Positions 11,986-24,566 of a stretch of DNA of 64,000 bases are shown here, piece after piece. Position numbers and translations under genes: made by a program. Numbering within the stretch: the stretch's first letter is position 1; every line of letters starts with the position of its first letter. Source of the stretch: Isoetes taiwanensis (taxonomy: Eukaryota > Streptophyta > Lycopodiopsida > Isoetales > Isoetaceae); NCBI GenBank assembly GCA_021234155.1, contig JAJEKV010000006.1:4559727-4623726 (forward strand), read 5' to 3'. The notes beneath the pieces were generated by a model. It did not search any database and was not told where the DNA came from. It was given only the letters and a program-made list of their open reading frames with translations.

Positions 11986-12479
11986 GGTTTGGTTTCACGC
12001 CAGACCAGGGCGTCACGGCCCTTAACCATTATTCCTAAAGGCACGCAACCCTGCCTTTGCGGTCGATACAATTCCTCATAATGAAGAAAAAAAAGTTCAC
12101 TTTGCACGACTTGGAGAAACTCATGCCGCATGTCATGCCTAAAGTTCGCCAAAGCATTCTCAACCTCATGCAAGCCTTTGAAGGCCGCCGCGTTGGCTAA
12201 TGTTCATGCCACCACTAGAGCTCAACACCGACAAGAAGCTCCTTCCATGTCTCAACCTCCACACTCTCGACCATATCCAAATATCGCTCTTTGAGGTAGA
12301 CCTCGTCAAAGAAGTTGCGACTTCCTTACCACGCACTCCGGCACATGGATCCCTGGATCCTTTTTCTCATGTGCCTCTGGAACTCCAAGAGGAGCTGGCA
12401 AAAATCAAAATTCCTCTAAGTCTTGCAACGATTTTGAAACTCATCACGCTCTCTCAAGGACCGATTACCACTCCCGATG

Positions 12480-12730
12480 TTTTAGTTGGGGCTGTTGCTA
12501 CCTCTACACCCACGGTACATGCCACGGTGGGCAATCAACAAGTCAACCATGTTCAAATTGGCGGAGGTAGCGAGCTTAATCTCATCACGGATAAACTCCG
12601 CAAACAAATGGGCATCAAACAACTCTATCGTGCTCCATATGACATCAAATTGGCCAATGGCCATATCCACGAGACCTCAAGGCGTCACGCCTCTTCTTCA
12701 CATCAACATTGGTGATCTCGGATTCCCCTG
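12480..12730 (+). pseudogene. gypsy copy 1 aspartic protease
   Basis: Around 12530-12670 the frame reads VNHVQIGGGSELNLITDKLR followed by GIKQLYRAPYDIKLANGH. Copy 2 has DGGS at the same place, so the retropepsin catalytic Asp is replaced by Gly here. The IDGGS form with VNLI, rather than DTGA, occurs in several plant gypsy lineages. The frame breaks after ANGHIHETSR in both copies. Confidence 0.6.
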
Positions 12731-13554
12731 GAATTTGGTGTTTGGAAAGGCTGGAGAAGATCCGGTGATTATGAAATGTTGGTCGGCAGACCTTTTCTCC
12801 GCCAGGCCAAGAGTATCCATTCTTGGGCCCGCGGATGGTTAGTCATCACAGATGGTCACCTTAATGCCACCATGGATTTGGAAGCGAGGCAAAATCATTT
12901 CCGTCGACAATCTTTGAACCCTCTCTCTCCGAACACCGAGATTAGGGGCGCCCGAATATCTATCAAGTTCGGGCTCCACTGCGAGTGCGCCTTTGTCATC
13001 CTACCCACTCAATATCTTTGATCCTTGGGGAGAAATGACTCTTGATCAGGACCAGGCTGTGGCTGCTTTGCTTGACCCTTACCTGGCTCCTTGCAATCGC
13101 ATCCAACGTGTTGATCACTTTTCAGATCTTTGAATCTCCTGCGCTCACAGCAGATGTACATCGTCGTTGCGAAGCAACCTCTCTTTGGATGAAACTTCGG
13201 CAACCTCTCTTTTTTTCACCACGCAGAGTGCCACGCATCTGTTATGCTTCAACCTCCTGCTCATATTGTCCGGGACACGAAGTTATCCCCATATTCAAAC
13301 TCCACGAAGTCGAGATTGTGGGCGTAGGCAACAATCGACTGTCCGTGTTTGCAAATCTTCCGACACCCTATCGTAATAGGCCGTCCACGCTCTTCAAAAG
13401 TTCAAACACATTTTTGCACGGAGCTACTGAGAGATCTTGGGGGATCAACAAAACCTTGGGGAACTCACCATTCCTACCAAGTCGATGCATGCCGCCGATA
13501 TAGCAACGACGATCTGGGCTCAACCCAAATTACCGTGATCGCGTCAAAGCGAAA

Positions 13555-14244
13555 TTGACAAACTCCTTCTTTGCGGGTTTGATCTATGAGGTCAAACATT
13601 CTGAATGGGTGAGCCCCATCGTCATTGCACTCAAACACAATGGTAAGATCCGCGTTTGTGTGGACTACCGAAAACTCAATCAGGCCACGGAGCGTGATCA
13701 TTTTCCACTTCCCTTCACAGACCAGGTTCTGGAAGAGGTTGCTGGACATGAGATGTACTCCTTCATGGATGGTTTTTCTGGCTACAATCAGATCTCAATC
13801 AAAGAATCTGATCAACTCAAGACTACCTTCACCACCCCGTGGGGCACTTTTGCCTACAAGGTGGTTCCTTTTGGATTATCAAACTCTCCATCCACGTTTC
13901 AACGTATCATGCTCTCAGTTTTTCATGATTTTATGAAGGAAAATCCCTTCTTGCAAATTTTTCAAGATGACTTCTCTGCCTACAGTTCCATGGCTGACCA
14001 TTTGGATAAATTGGAACTCGTCTTTCAGAAATGTGATGAGTCCGGCATTAGTCTCAATCCCGAGAAATGCACCTTTTGCGTCACTTCAGGTGTTCTTTTG
14101 GGACACGTTGTCAGCAAAGCAGGTATCACCACAGATCCTGCCAAAATCAGTTGTGTGCTCAAGGCTCAAGCACCAGCCAATATCAAGGAGACACGCTCTT
14201 TCCTGGGTAAGGTCAATTATTACTCCACCTTCATTCTGGACTAG
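13555..14244 (+). pseudogene. pol: gypsy copy 1 reverse transcriptase
   Basis: An open stretch of about 230 residues carries the ordered RT blocks: SEWVSPIVIALKHNGKIRVCVDYRKLN (block 1-2), HEMYSFMDGFSGYNQISI (catalytic Asp of block 3), TFAYKVVPFGLSNSPSTFQR (block 4), LQIFQDDFSAYS (block 5, the usual YxDD appears as FQDD), then LNPEKCTF and GHVVSKAGI. It stops at 14244 in FILD, where copy 2 reads [11 protein letters not shown], so a two-base loss separates it from RNase H. It synthesises cDNA from element RNA primed at the PBS. Confidence 0.85.
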
Positions 14245-14790
14245 CGACCATTGCGATCCCATTCATAAACTCACGGGTGATGAATCCACCTGGACCTGGA
14301 ATTCCCAGGCAGATGCTGCTTTCCAACAGTTGAAGCTTTTGCTTACTCAGGCCCCGGTTCTTGTTCCTCCTCAATGGGACAAGCCCTTTCATGTTCATGT
14401 CGATGTCTCGGCATTTGCTATTGGAGCTGTTCTTTCTCAAGAATATGATGCACACACTGACAAACCAAACCGATACACCAAATAGGAAACTCAATTACTG
14501 GAGCGCAACTACTCGCCACGGGCGAAAGCCTTGGGTTTAATTTTCTGTGTCCAACGCTTCCGTCACTATCTTTTAGGCAGTCAGATCAAATTCTTTGTTG
14601 ACCACCAAGCACTCCTTTATTTGATCAACAAATCCACGCCCACGGGCCGCATTGCGCGATGGGTCCTTCTTCTCTAAGAATTTGCCCCTTTTGAAATTGT
14701 TCACAAAATTTTGGCAAATCTCACGTTATCCCGGATTATCTTTCACGCATCCACACGGATGATCCCTCCACGGAGTCTCGGGCGCCTTTC
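14245..14790 (+). pseudogene. pol: gypsy copy 1 RNase H
   Basis: Out of frame with the RT, the sequence continues as [31 protein letters not shown], then [19 protein letters not shown] (first RNase H Asp). Next come [10 protein letters not shown] and [24 protein letters not shown], then a stop where copy 2 has [10 protein letters not shown] (CTAAGAA here, CCAAGAA there). The domain is broken by several single-base changes. Copy 2 carries the unbroken version. Confidence 0.75.
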
Positions 14791-14899
14791 CCGGCGCTCA
14801 ACTCTTTTTAGTCACGACAACACCACATTGGTTCCATGACTTTCGCCAGCCTCCTCACCGGGCTCTTCCACCGAGGGACATGACGCTCTCTAATGCCAA

Positions 14900-16080
14900 A
14901 CGACAATCCCGTCGTCATCAATTTCTCCGGCGTCCATGACTACACAATGGTAGCGGACATCTTTACAAAAAGGGTAAGGATACCATCCTTCGACGTGTTC
15001 TACCTCATGAAGTTCCGGATATTGTCCGCGTGGCTCATCAAGGGGCTAGGTGGTGGTCATTTTCATGGTGACACCGCGACGCGCAAAATCCTTCTAGCGG
15101 GGTATTTTTGGCCCACGCTTTTCAAAGACGCCACGCCCGCCCCGCCGTGTGATGCTTGTCGTGTGGGGCGACCCCCATGACCCGTGGACGCTCTTCCCTT
15201 GACGCCGGTCGCCACGCCACTTCCCTTCAGCAAATGGGGAATGGATTTTGTGGGACCCATCGATCCTCCTGCGCGGCACACCCGTGCCCGCTACATTCTG
15301 GTTCTCACTGACTACGCTACTAAATGGGCGGAAGCTTGCGCACTTCCAGACAACACTGCAGCAAGCACAGCCAAGGTCCTCTATCAACAAATTATCACGC
15401 GATTTGGCTGCCCCACGGAGCTGGTCAGTGATCGTGGTGTCCATTTTATCAATCATACCATCAAGGAGCTGACGGACTATCTCCTGATACATCATCACAA
15501 GAGCACACCTTACTATCCTCAAGGGAATGGTTTGGCAGAAAGCACCAACAAAACTCTGGTCACAATTCTCAAGAAAATTTGTGACGCTTCTCGCACTGAC
15601 TGGCAAACCAAGCTTCCCTCTTTCTTTTTGGGCTTACAATACTTGTTTCAAAATAGCTACTGGTCACACTCCTTTCAAATTGGTTTATGGTCAAGAAGCT
15701 CTCATGCCTTTTGAGTACATTCTCCCCACTCTCCGTTTTCAACTGGCTACTGCCCATAATCCGCCTGCTGCACTCAAAGAAAGGGTTTATCAATTGGAAC
15801 AGTTGGATGAACTTAGAAGGGATGCTTATATTCGTGTTCTTCATGGACAACGGTTGCAAAAATCTCTACATGACACACGTCTGAAGACAAAAACATTCAA
15901 AGAAGGAGATTTGGTTCTTCTTTATGATTCTCGGTACAGAAATGTTCCGGGTAAACTTAAGATTCGTTGGCTTGGCCCTTATCAAATCGTTCAAGTGGTT
16001 CGACCCAGCGTTTTCCAACCGGGCTGGGTTAGATGGCACTCCATTACCTACAGCGGTTAATGGCTTCCGCCTCAAAACAT
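14900..16080 (+). pseudogene. pol: gypsy copy 1 integrase
   Basis: The HHCC zinc module is present but damaged (GGHFHGD, then CDAC; the segment between is out of frame relative to copy 2). The catalytic core is intact at 15184-15610: [10 protein letters not shown] (first Asp), [22 protein letters not shown] (second Asp), and PQGNGLAESTNKT (Glu). A frame change near 15630 leads into the C-terminal part at 15670-16060 (LVYGQEALMPFEYILP, LHGQRLQKSLHDTR, KIRWLGPYQIVQVV). The core is better preserved here than in copy 2, the reverse of the RNase H region. Confidence 0.8.
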
Positions 16081-17072
16081 TTCATCACACGTAACGACAA
16101 TCAACAAACGGTCACGATTCACGAAACAACCACAACCGAAAGTGACTAAAACAGTGGCATATTATATTATAGGTGGAATTTTTTACAAAATGTGGGCACA
16201 GCCCAGCTATTTCCGCTATACAAAAACGGGCTCAGAGCCCTATCTACTAAGTCCTAAGAAGAAAAACCCTCTACTCGGGTTTGGAGCGGAGGTGATCGCG
16301 CCGAGGATGTGGTAGAGGTTCACCTTTCGGGGTCCCGGTCCGAAGGTGCGAGAACCACCTCCATCCCGTTGGTATGCGGATCGGGATGTTCAGCCATCCC
16401 TAACACCAGCCATCCATTCTCGAGGCCATGATTGTGGCGGCGCCGAGGTCCGACAATTCATTTTGCAAGTAATCCACTCTTGACGGTTAGTGGGCATCGT
16501 GCGATTCTCGTTCAAACCCAGGCCCGGCCATCTTTGGCGCCATCGGATGCCTTCGCTTCACTCCCGGTTAAATCTTATATAGCCAACCGAGGAACTCCTT
16601 GTCGGCGTGGACCAATCAAAAAAAATGCCAACGCGTGTTTGCAATGCAAAATGTTTCTAAAAGAGACTCTTTTCTCCCGCCGCATATCTAGCCATGGTAC
16701 CCTCGACACATTAGTTTTAATGATATCCCACCGAGTTGCCCGGCATTAAATGCCATTGCTTCTTTTCACGTCGTCGAACATTAATGTGTGTCCTTTGGCC
16801 ATCATCACATCCCATCATTCTCTCATGCCTCATCTCCACCGTTCATTACTTCTCCCTTTGTTGTTTGGGGACTTAGCCAAATTTTGCCTCTCAATCGCCT
16901 CCTTGGCATCTTTTCGACACTGGCACCATCAGCGGTTGCGGCTTTTATCATGCCTCTTCACCTCCATTTGCGCCCTAAACCTTTTTCGCCCTCTGGCGCC
17001 GTCCTCCGTTCTTCGCCTTACGTCTCCCGCTCTCGCCTTTGCATCACCGTTCTTTTACTGAAGCTCTTTGCC
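16081..17072 (+). other. spacer between pol and extra 3' coding region, copy 1
   Basis: About 1 kb without a convincing gene, conserved in copy 2 (26665-27608). It contains ATATTATATTATAGGTGG just after pol, a CT-rich stretch at 16780-17060 and a TATA-like word at 16575. It may act as leader or promoter for the downstream coding region. Confidence 0.5.
16575..16582 (+). promoter_or_regulatory. candidate internal TATA box, copy 1
   Basis: TTATATAG within CTTATATAGCCAACCG, about 490 bp before the ATG of the extra coding region. The same word in the same context is at 27104 in copy 2. It could drive a separate transcript for the 3' coding region. Confidence 0.3.
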
Positions 17073-20063
17073 ATGGCGGCCCCAAAATTTCCTACACTTC
17101 AAACTCTTTGCTCCCTGGGGCTGTCTCTTTTTGAGTCGATTATCTTTCTTGAGCCCCACTTTCCATGAAGCCCTTGTTGGCCCGAATCGTCGCGGTCGCG
17201 AGCGCCCGAAACTTCACGAATTCTCTCAAATGGAACTTCCGCTCCAAATCGACCCGGTTAAAGCAGTTCATCGCGAACATCATCAATAGCCCGCATGGAT
17301 ACACCACGGTGGTCGATGGCACCACCATTTCATTTACTCGGCCACGATTTCGAGGTATTCCATATTCCTTTGCAAACCCCTTGTTTATCTTGGTGTGCGC
17401 CATCACGGGATCTCGATATTCTTGAGTTTGGTGCTCCCGCTTATCATGCAAATGTGCATCGCGACCAATATTGACAAGCCCCATGAGACCTTTGTTAAGT
17501 TCCCCGTAGAAGCCAGTTCCTTGGGTATTCTATCAAGAACACCCATATCAATAAACCTTTCTATAATATCAGTAGTCAACTTGCTACTTTCGCTCAACCC
17601 ACCACATTGATTGGCCCCAATTCTTTGTTCTCTACCGTCTTCTCAAGAAGTGGACCCGTCTTGAACTGCCACTTCTATTCCTGAAGTTTACGTGGGAGGC
17701 CACCTTCAAGCTATTATCCGTCATTACTTTCCTCCCACACCTCCTCATTCTCATGATTCCACTCGGCGGTCCCTTCCTCGGACTCACCCGATCGGCACTT
17801 CACGCCCTTCTTCCTCTGGTCATGTCAAAATTCCGCACTCCCATGTCAGCATCTCCTCCTACGCTTTCTGAGAATCCAAGCATTCCGGTTCACACCATGT
17901 CTCACAAACATCGCAAACCCGGCCCTGGCCACGGCTCCACCACCTCAAAGACCCTCGTCGGCTTGTTGTATCGATATCGGCCGGGATGCTCAAACGCTGT
18001 TCTAAAGTTACAAAACCAAAAAGCTCTTATAAATGGGGTTCACCACGTGCCCCGGCGGGCCTCCGTCTGGTTCACCGTGATCTTCAAAAATTTTGAATCG
18101 CACAAGTTCAAACTTTGGAAGCCCAACTTCAAGAAAAACACGGGGCTCTCTTACGGGCCCGCATAGATCTCAAAGTGCAGGGGATCGGACCAGCCTCCTT
18201 GCGGTCAGCAGGCTCAGCTTCAATCCGGAATTCGGGACTTATTGGAGCAAAACAAGTCCAAAGCCACCCTCTGGGTGACAAGGAGAAAAGATATTGCTAA
18301 GCTCGGCGCCTTGTACTCAGAGCTTTAGACAATTACACACTCAAGTTCAACACCTTACAGAAAGTGATGCTCAAATTGCCTCTTTGACGGCTCAGCTCTC
18401 CGCGCCGGACTTCTCGGCTCCGTCCCTCCAAGATCGCCTACGGAGGTTCGAAACGAAACTTCTTGATGCCGGAGATTGCGCCGTGCCGACTCAATGCTCC
18501 CCGGGCAATCCTCCTCACAAAGTTAACACTTCGTAAACGGGTCCGTGACGACCCATCCATACGGTAGAAAAGGACCACGGGATCCGTGACCTCGAACAAC
18601 AGCTTACAAAGACGCTATTCGATGGCGATGAGGCTCGAACCAAAACCGGGCGGCTATATCACCATCGTTAGCAACACGCCTGTTGATTTCCCGTTCCTTC
18701 CTGCTATCACGGATTATGTGGTTGCACGCCGCCACCTCTTTCTTACGAAGTGGCATGGGGCTGATGGTCCCGTGGATGTTCCATTGCGCCGCTTTATTTT
18801 TTTCTTGGTTTGGCGGAACTCTCCATTGAAGACAAAGGTGTGCATTTGTGCCCTTTTAGTCTTTGATCTCATTCATTGCGAAGATCCGATTTCATCACCT
18901 TGAGTTGTTCAGCCCATGGCTTACATTTTTCATGATTTCTATCCGGGTGACACCGTAAGAGATTTCGGGATGGGCCACCACAGAACTATCGGGGTGACCC
19001 CACCCTTCAATGGTTGCTTGGGGATAACAACCCTACCTGGCTGATCATGCTCGGACACGCTCTTCATCAAGGTACATGCACGAGCTTGCACATCATTTAC
19101 CTCTCGGCAAGTGGAAGTGCTTGCAACAAATAAGGAAGTATCTGGGACATCCCGAGGATCTTCCCTATGCACAAATTTATATGCGACACCTCATTTGGTT
19201 ACAATCAATTACGTGCTCTTCTCGATAGCAAGGCAGGTCCCCCACAGGGGATAGCCCTCCTGTCAACTCTCAACTCTCAACTCTCTGCTCCTGTCTGGGA
19301 TCGTTGGTGTAAAGCTCTTGATCCGGCCCTTATCAGTGAATTCCGGGAGCAGGCTCAACAACCCACCGCCCACGGGCATGGTTCCCTCTCTCTATGCTTC
19401 CACTGGGTGTTCCTCCGCCCCCAGTTCGACTTGATTGGCGTCTCCCCTTTTGGACAAAGGTCATGGATGGCCATCTTTGGATGGACTCCACCTCGGATCT
19501 CAGCCGGATCTCGGTGGGATCCCCATTTTGTTCGCCGCTCCCATTGGGAGGAGGGTGCCACTCTTGATAACACCACGACTTGGATCTATATTGCTAATGG
19601 CGTGGTTGGCAGCGCCTGGCGATGCGCTCCATGGTCTTGACACCTTCTTGCGTAATGCCGCCTCACCGAGATCCTTCAGTCCACCTTCAAGCGTGTTTTT
19701 GTGCTACTCTAAAATGCATCTTGCTCAGCTCCTTAAATCGGGCGGCGTCCCATTTTTTCTTGCAATCCGAATGCCGGCGTCGGTGCCTTGGCCTCAGTTT
19801 GCCTCCTCATGGAATGTCGGTTTGTTTCTTCCGCGCCCATCGCCGCCCTTGAAGACATGGTGCGATCTCGTTTTTCATTGATGCGAGATCCCCGCCCTTG
19901 GCCTCAACACTCCTCCTGCTGCTCTTCAAACCGCGCCAGGGATCTCATTGGCGATACCATAATGGTGCGATCCTCATTCCCCGAGGATCACTTTTCGGTG
20001 ATGGCTTCCCCGCCTCGAGACACTTCCTCCTTTTCTTCACTCACGGGTGTCGTTTGGTGGGGG
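17073..20063 (+). pseudogene. gypsy copy 1 extra 3' coding region (unknown protein with coiled coil)
   Basis: Starts at an ATG in an excellent plant context (TTTGCCATGGCG) with MAAPKF. Reading across frame breaks, it contains KPLLARIVAVAS, NSLKWNFRSKSTRLKQFI, NIDKPHETFVKFP, HTISHKH-type Pro/Ser-rich sequence, a coiled-coil segment around 18100-18430 (SEIQDLLEQNKSK and QVQHLTESDAQIASLTAQL in restored phase), then DYVVARRHLFLTKWHGADGPVDVP, FDLIHCEDP and VRDFG. It runs to the LTR edge, where a stop (TGTTAG) is formed by the LTR itself. I do not recognise the family. Position and size recall the additional or env-like ORFs of Athila/Tat elements, but no clear signal peptide or transmembrane segment was seen. 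Confidence 0.55.
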
Positions 20064-20655
20064 TGTTAGTCCTGTGCCTCCCAGTTCCGGGACTATTCAT
20101 GCATCTGACGGACGAGGTCAAGCTCAAGGATCCACGGTCACCCACGGGTCAGCCATCAAAGGCTCGGCCCGACCACCAAGCGGCGAACCCACGCGATCAA
20201 AGCTGCGTCCGCCAACAACAGAGCCCGCCGCTCCGGACAAGTGATGGCCCGTCACCGCCAACGTCGGCGTCGAGCGTGATTCTAGGCACTTCAAGAGGCA
20301 CCGCCAATATTCACCTGCGAATCGGCCTCCTTCCGGAGTCGGCACCGCAGATCGATCGAGTGTCTATATTGGGCCAAAGGCCATTGTACTATATATATGA
20401 GTAGAGCTAGCACATGAGTTTTTTAGATGAGTTTTGAGTCTTGTCTCTCTTCTTCTTCTCTCGATTCGAGAGCTCATGTATGTTCATCATTGATATCAAG
20501 GAAGCTTATCATTTTCCTCTCATTGTTCTCTTTTGTTACGTTTTCTTCTTCTTGTTTTTCTTGCAAAATCCCGCGTGACATAGTCCCAGGATTCTCTGTT
20601 AGATCCAAGGGTCCTCACGGAGGTCGTCTTGCGAGTTCGAACCAGACCCCAAACA
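20064..20655 (+). repeat. gypsy LTR 2 (shared middle LTR)
   Basis: TGTTAGTCCTGTGCC to GACCCCAAACA, same length as LTR 1. It is preceded by a short purine-rich tract (GGTGGGGG), a plausible polypurine tract for copy 1. TATA word from 20389. It lacks CAG and GC relative to LTR 1 and LTR 3 in the CTCTTCAGTCTTC and GATTGCGAGAG segments. No target duplication flanks it. Confidence 0.9.
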
Positions 20656-20700
20656 CCATGCCCCGGCCGGGTCGATTCGATTTTCCTTTCTTACGCCGCC

Positions 20701-22496
20701 ATGTCCGTTCCGAAACTTCACGCCGAAAGAACTCCTTTCCCCGGCACCAGTCTGCGCTTGAGCCATCATCGAAGGGAAGCTGTTGTTCGTGACATGTATG
20801 GATACGCTTATGACATTGAGGGAGGCCGATTCGGTCTCGGCTCGGTCGGCGCCACCCACCCTCGTGTCATGTCTCGTCCAAATTCTCGCCTCAAAGCGTG
20901 CAAACATTGCTCACAACCTCGGTCTCCTCATCACTATCGGGGAGCCCTATAATGCTCAACCTGCTCAACCTTACTTTCATACCCCGGAACATGCCTTCAT
21001 CCATCGGTCTTACGGCCCATGCGCCTCTGCCTTCACAACCATCATCTCCCTCTGGGTGGGCCGGGATATCCTCATGTCTCTTTTGCTCCTCTCCAGAATT
21101 TCCCTCCCCTACCTTTCCCATCGCTCTTCCGTTTTACAATCTTCTGGGACCTCAAACCCAATGATCGGGCACCTCCCGTACCTCCACATCAGCCACCCCT
21201 TCCGGGGGTCTTTCCGGCCACCATACCCCCTCCAACTCCACCTCAATATCCTCACTATCATGTTCTGTCCAGCCCGGCACTTTTACTTCTACCTTTCAGA
21301 CCCTTAGGCTGACTTATCCTACCTTTGGCAACACGAAAGGCAAACCATTAGACCAAAGTGCTCAGGCCCATATGGAAGAATTCGAGGCTCTGGCTGTCCT
21401 AAATGGTCATGCGCAACCTCAACTGAAATTCCACATCTTTTCCACCACGCTGCGTGGCTCCCCTCATCAATGGCTCATGTCCAACAAAAGCCACTGAAAA
21501 CAAGATTGGTCCGAAATGAAAATTGCTTTTCTTTCTCACTATGGGACTACAGATGATGATCAACTTCATCTCAAGCAACTCAATGACCTTCAACAAGAGC
21601 CCACAGTCCGCGGGATTTTTGCGCGGTCGACTTCACATTCTGCTAAGCAAACTCAAGGAGTACCCCACACAGAGCCAGATCTTGGTCTGGTTTCTCCAAG
21701 GACTTCCTCCAGCTATCCGACTCATGACCGAATACCTGCGCCCGAAGACTTTGGAGCAGGCTATTGATCTTGTCAATCACTTTCGATCAATGTTTCCTCC
21801 CCGTGGCGTGGCTCTTCGGGAGCTCCCTTTCATTCCACCCGTCATGGTTCCCCGGGCTGGCGTTCAACCTCAACACGCCAATCCAGCGGCGCCAGGATCC
21901 GGATCTCGTGCCATATCTTGCAAATATCAAGGCCACTTGGCGAATGAGTGCAACTCCACCAATGGCCCGCCTCATTGTAAACGCCGCAACATGTGCAATC
22001 ATGCCCGCGGAAGAGTGCACTTTCGCACTCATCCTACACCTTTCCGCAACAAGATGGTTTATCAAGTGCAAACAACACCTCGGCACCAATTGCCATATCG
22101 CCAGCCCCCACCGCAGCGCAACCCAATCAACTCTATCATCACGGCCAGGGGAGCAACAACGGGGACCCAACACACGCCCTCCTTTTGATCCTTGGCTTCG
22201 GTGTTATCACTGGCAAGAATGGGGTCATACCACCCACGGCGTGTCCTCAACTTCCACAAGTTCAGTGCGCGCTTCACGGCACAAATCAGGACCACATCGG
22301 TCCGCCTCACGGCTTACCAACTTTGGATTGCCAATGGCAAACAAGGCCAGCGTCCCCATTCTTCGGGAAGCCACCTCGTGCACCTCGGCAATCACGCTAT
22401 CAACCAGCTCCCCGCAAATCAACCTCGGATGGATCAACAAGCACGGAAGAAATTTTTCAAGCTCTTAATCCTCCATCCGACCATCAAATTGGGTAG
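20701..22496 (+). pseudogene. gag: gypsy copy 2 gag
   Basis: Same architecture as copy 1: ATG at 20701 (MSVPKLHAE), proline-rich region, capsid-like core at 21310-21480 (AHMEEFEALAVLNGHAQPQL, TTLRGSPHQWL), and knuckles at 21915-22240 (CKYQGHLANEC, CKRRNMCNHA, CYHWQEWGHTT). Two knuckle cysteines read as Arg and Trp here but as Cys in copy 1 (CKRC, CYHC), each by a single change in a CHG-type word (TGCAAC/CGCAAC; TGTCAA/TGGCAA). Frame breaks differ in position from copy 1. Confidence 0.7.
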
Positions 22497-23009
22497 GTTT
22501 GGTTTCCACGCCGGACCGAGGCGTCCACGACCCTTAACCATTATTCCTAAAGGCACGCAACCCGCGCCTTTTGCGGTCGACACAATTCCTCATAATGAAG
22601 AAAAAAGGTTCACTTTGCACCGACTTGGGAGAAACTCATGCCGCATGTCATGCCTAAAGTTAAGCCAAAGCATTACGAACCTCATGCAAGCCGAAGGCCG
22701 CGACGTTGGCTAATGTTCATGCCACCACTAGAGCTCAACACCGACAAAGAAGCTCCTTCCATGTCTCAACCTCCACACTCTCACCATATCCAAATATCGC
22801 CGGCTTTGAGGTAGACCTCGTCAAAGAAGTTGCGACTTCCTTACCACGCCTCCAAAGACTGTGGATCCCGGATCCTTTTTCTCATGTGCCTCGGAACTCC
22901 AAGAGGAGGGTGGCAAAAATCAAAATTCCTCTAAGTCTTGCAACGATTTTGAAACTCTACCCCGCTCTCAAGGACCCGGTTACCACTCCCCGACCGTTTT
23001 AGTTGGGGT

Positions 23010-23330
23010 CATTTGCTACTTCTACACCCACGGTACATGCCACGGTGGGCAATCAGACAAGTCAACCATGTTCAAATTGACGGAGGTAGCGCGGTTAATC
23101 TCATCACCGGATAAACTCCGCAAAACAAATGGGCATGAAACAACTCTATCGTGCTCCATATGACATCAAATTGGCCAATGGCCATATCCACGAGACCTCA
23201 AGGCGTCCGCCTCTTCTTCACATCAACATTGGTGATCTCAGATCCCCTTGGAATTTGGTGTTTGGAAGGCTGAGAAGATCCGGTGATTATGAAATGTTGG
23301 TCGGGGACCTTTTCTTCGCCAGCCAAGAGT
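23010..23330 (+). pseudogene. gypsy copy 2 aspartic protease
   Basis: The sequence at 23060-23210 reads FKLTEV / QIDGGS.VNLI in adjacent frames and then MGMKQLYRAPYDIKLANGHI. The catalytic Asp of the DGGS motif is present here and lost in copy 1. The enzyme would cleave the Gag-Pol polyprotein. Confidence 0.55.
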
Positions 23331-24039
23331 ATCCATTACTTGGGCCACGGATCGCTTTAGTCATCACGATGGTCACCTTAATGCCACCATGGATTTGGAA
23401 ACAGTAAAATCATTTCCACGACAATGCTGAACCCTCTCTCCGACACCGATTAGAGGACGCCCGAGAATATCTATCAAGTTCGGCTCCACCGCCCAAGTCC
23501 GCCTTTGTCATCCTACCTCAATATCTTGATCCTTGGGGAGAAATGACTCTTGATCAGGACCAGGCTGTGGCTGCTTTGCTTGACCCTTACCTGGCTCCTT
23601 GCAATCGCATCCAACGTGTTGATCACTTTTCGAGATCTTGAATCTCCCCGCTCCACAGTAGATGTACATGCCGCTCGAAGCAACCTCTGGCGGATGAAAC
23701 TCAAAGAACCTCTCTTTTCACCACGCAGAGTGCCACGCATCCCGTTATGCTTCAACCTCCTGCTCATATTGTCCAGGACACCAGAAGTTATCCCCATATT
23801 CAAACTCCTGAAGTCGAGATTGTGGACGTAGGCAACAATCAGCCTGTCCGAATTGCTGCAAATCTTCCGACACCCTATCGTAACAGGGCCGTCACGCTCT
23901 TCAAAAAGTTCAAACACATTTTGCCCGGAGCTACTGAGAGATCTTCGGGGATCAACAAAACCTTGGGGAACTCACCATTCCTACCAAGTCCGATGCACGC
24001 CAAGATAGCAACGATGCACGGCCAACCCAAATTACCGCG

Positions 24040-24566
24040 GATCGCGTCAAAGCGGAAATTGACAAACTCCTTGTCTGCGGGTTTGATCTATGAGGTCAAA
24101 CATTCTGAATGGGTGAGCCCCATCGTCATTGCACTCAAACACAATGGTAAGATCCGGCGTTTGTGTGGACTAACAAAACTCAATCAGCCACGGAGCATGA
24201 TCATTTTCCACTTCCCTTCACGCGCACCGTGTTCTGAAGAGGTTGGCCGGACATGAGATGTACTCCTTCATGGATGGTTTTTCCCTACAATCGATCTCAA
24301 TCAAAGAATCTGATCAACTCAAGACTACCTTCACCACCCCGGTGGCACTTTTGCCTACAAAGGTGGTTCCTTTTGGATTATCAAACTCTCCATCCACGTT
24401 TCAACGTATCATGCTCTCGATTTTTTCATGATTTTATGAAGGAAAATCCCTTCTTGCAAATTTTTCAAGATGACTTCTCGCCTCTCTGGTTCCATGGCTG
24501 ACCATTTGGATAAATTGGAACTCGTCTTTCAGAAATGTGATGAGTCCGCATTAGTCTCAATCAGAA
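24040..24566 (+). pseudogene. pol: gypsy copy 2 reverse transcriptase, first part
   Basis: RT blocks are recognisable but lie in shifting frames: SEWVSPIVIALKHNGKIR, then a frame change at GGCGTTTGTGTGG, HEMYSFMDGF with loss of SGYNQ, FGLSNSPSTFQRIM, and LQIFQDD at about 24450-24475. FQDD matches copy 1, so the unusual catalytic motif belongs to the family and is not a single error. Confidence 0.75.

Noticed and set aside
20064-20655. solo LTR or a third independent insertion
   Set aside because: It lacks flanking duplications and sits between two complete internal regions, so it is the shared LTR of a tandem array.
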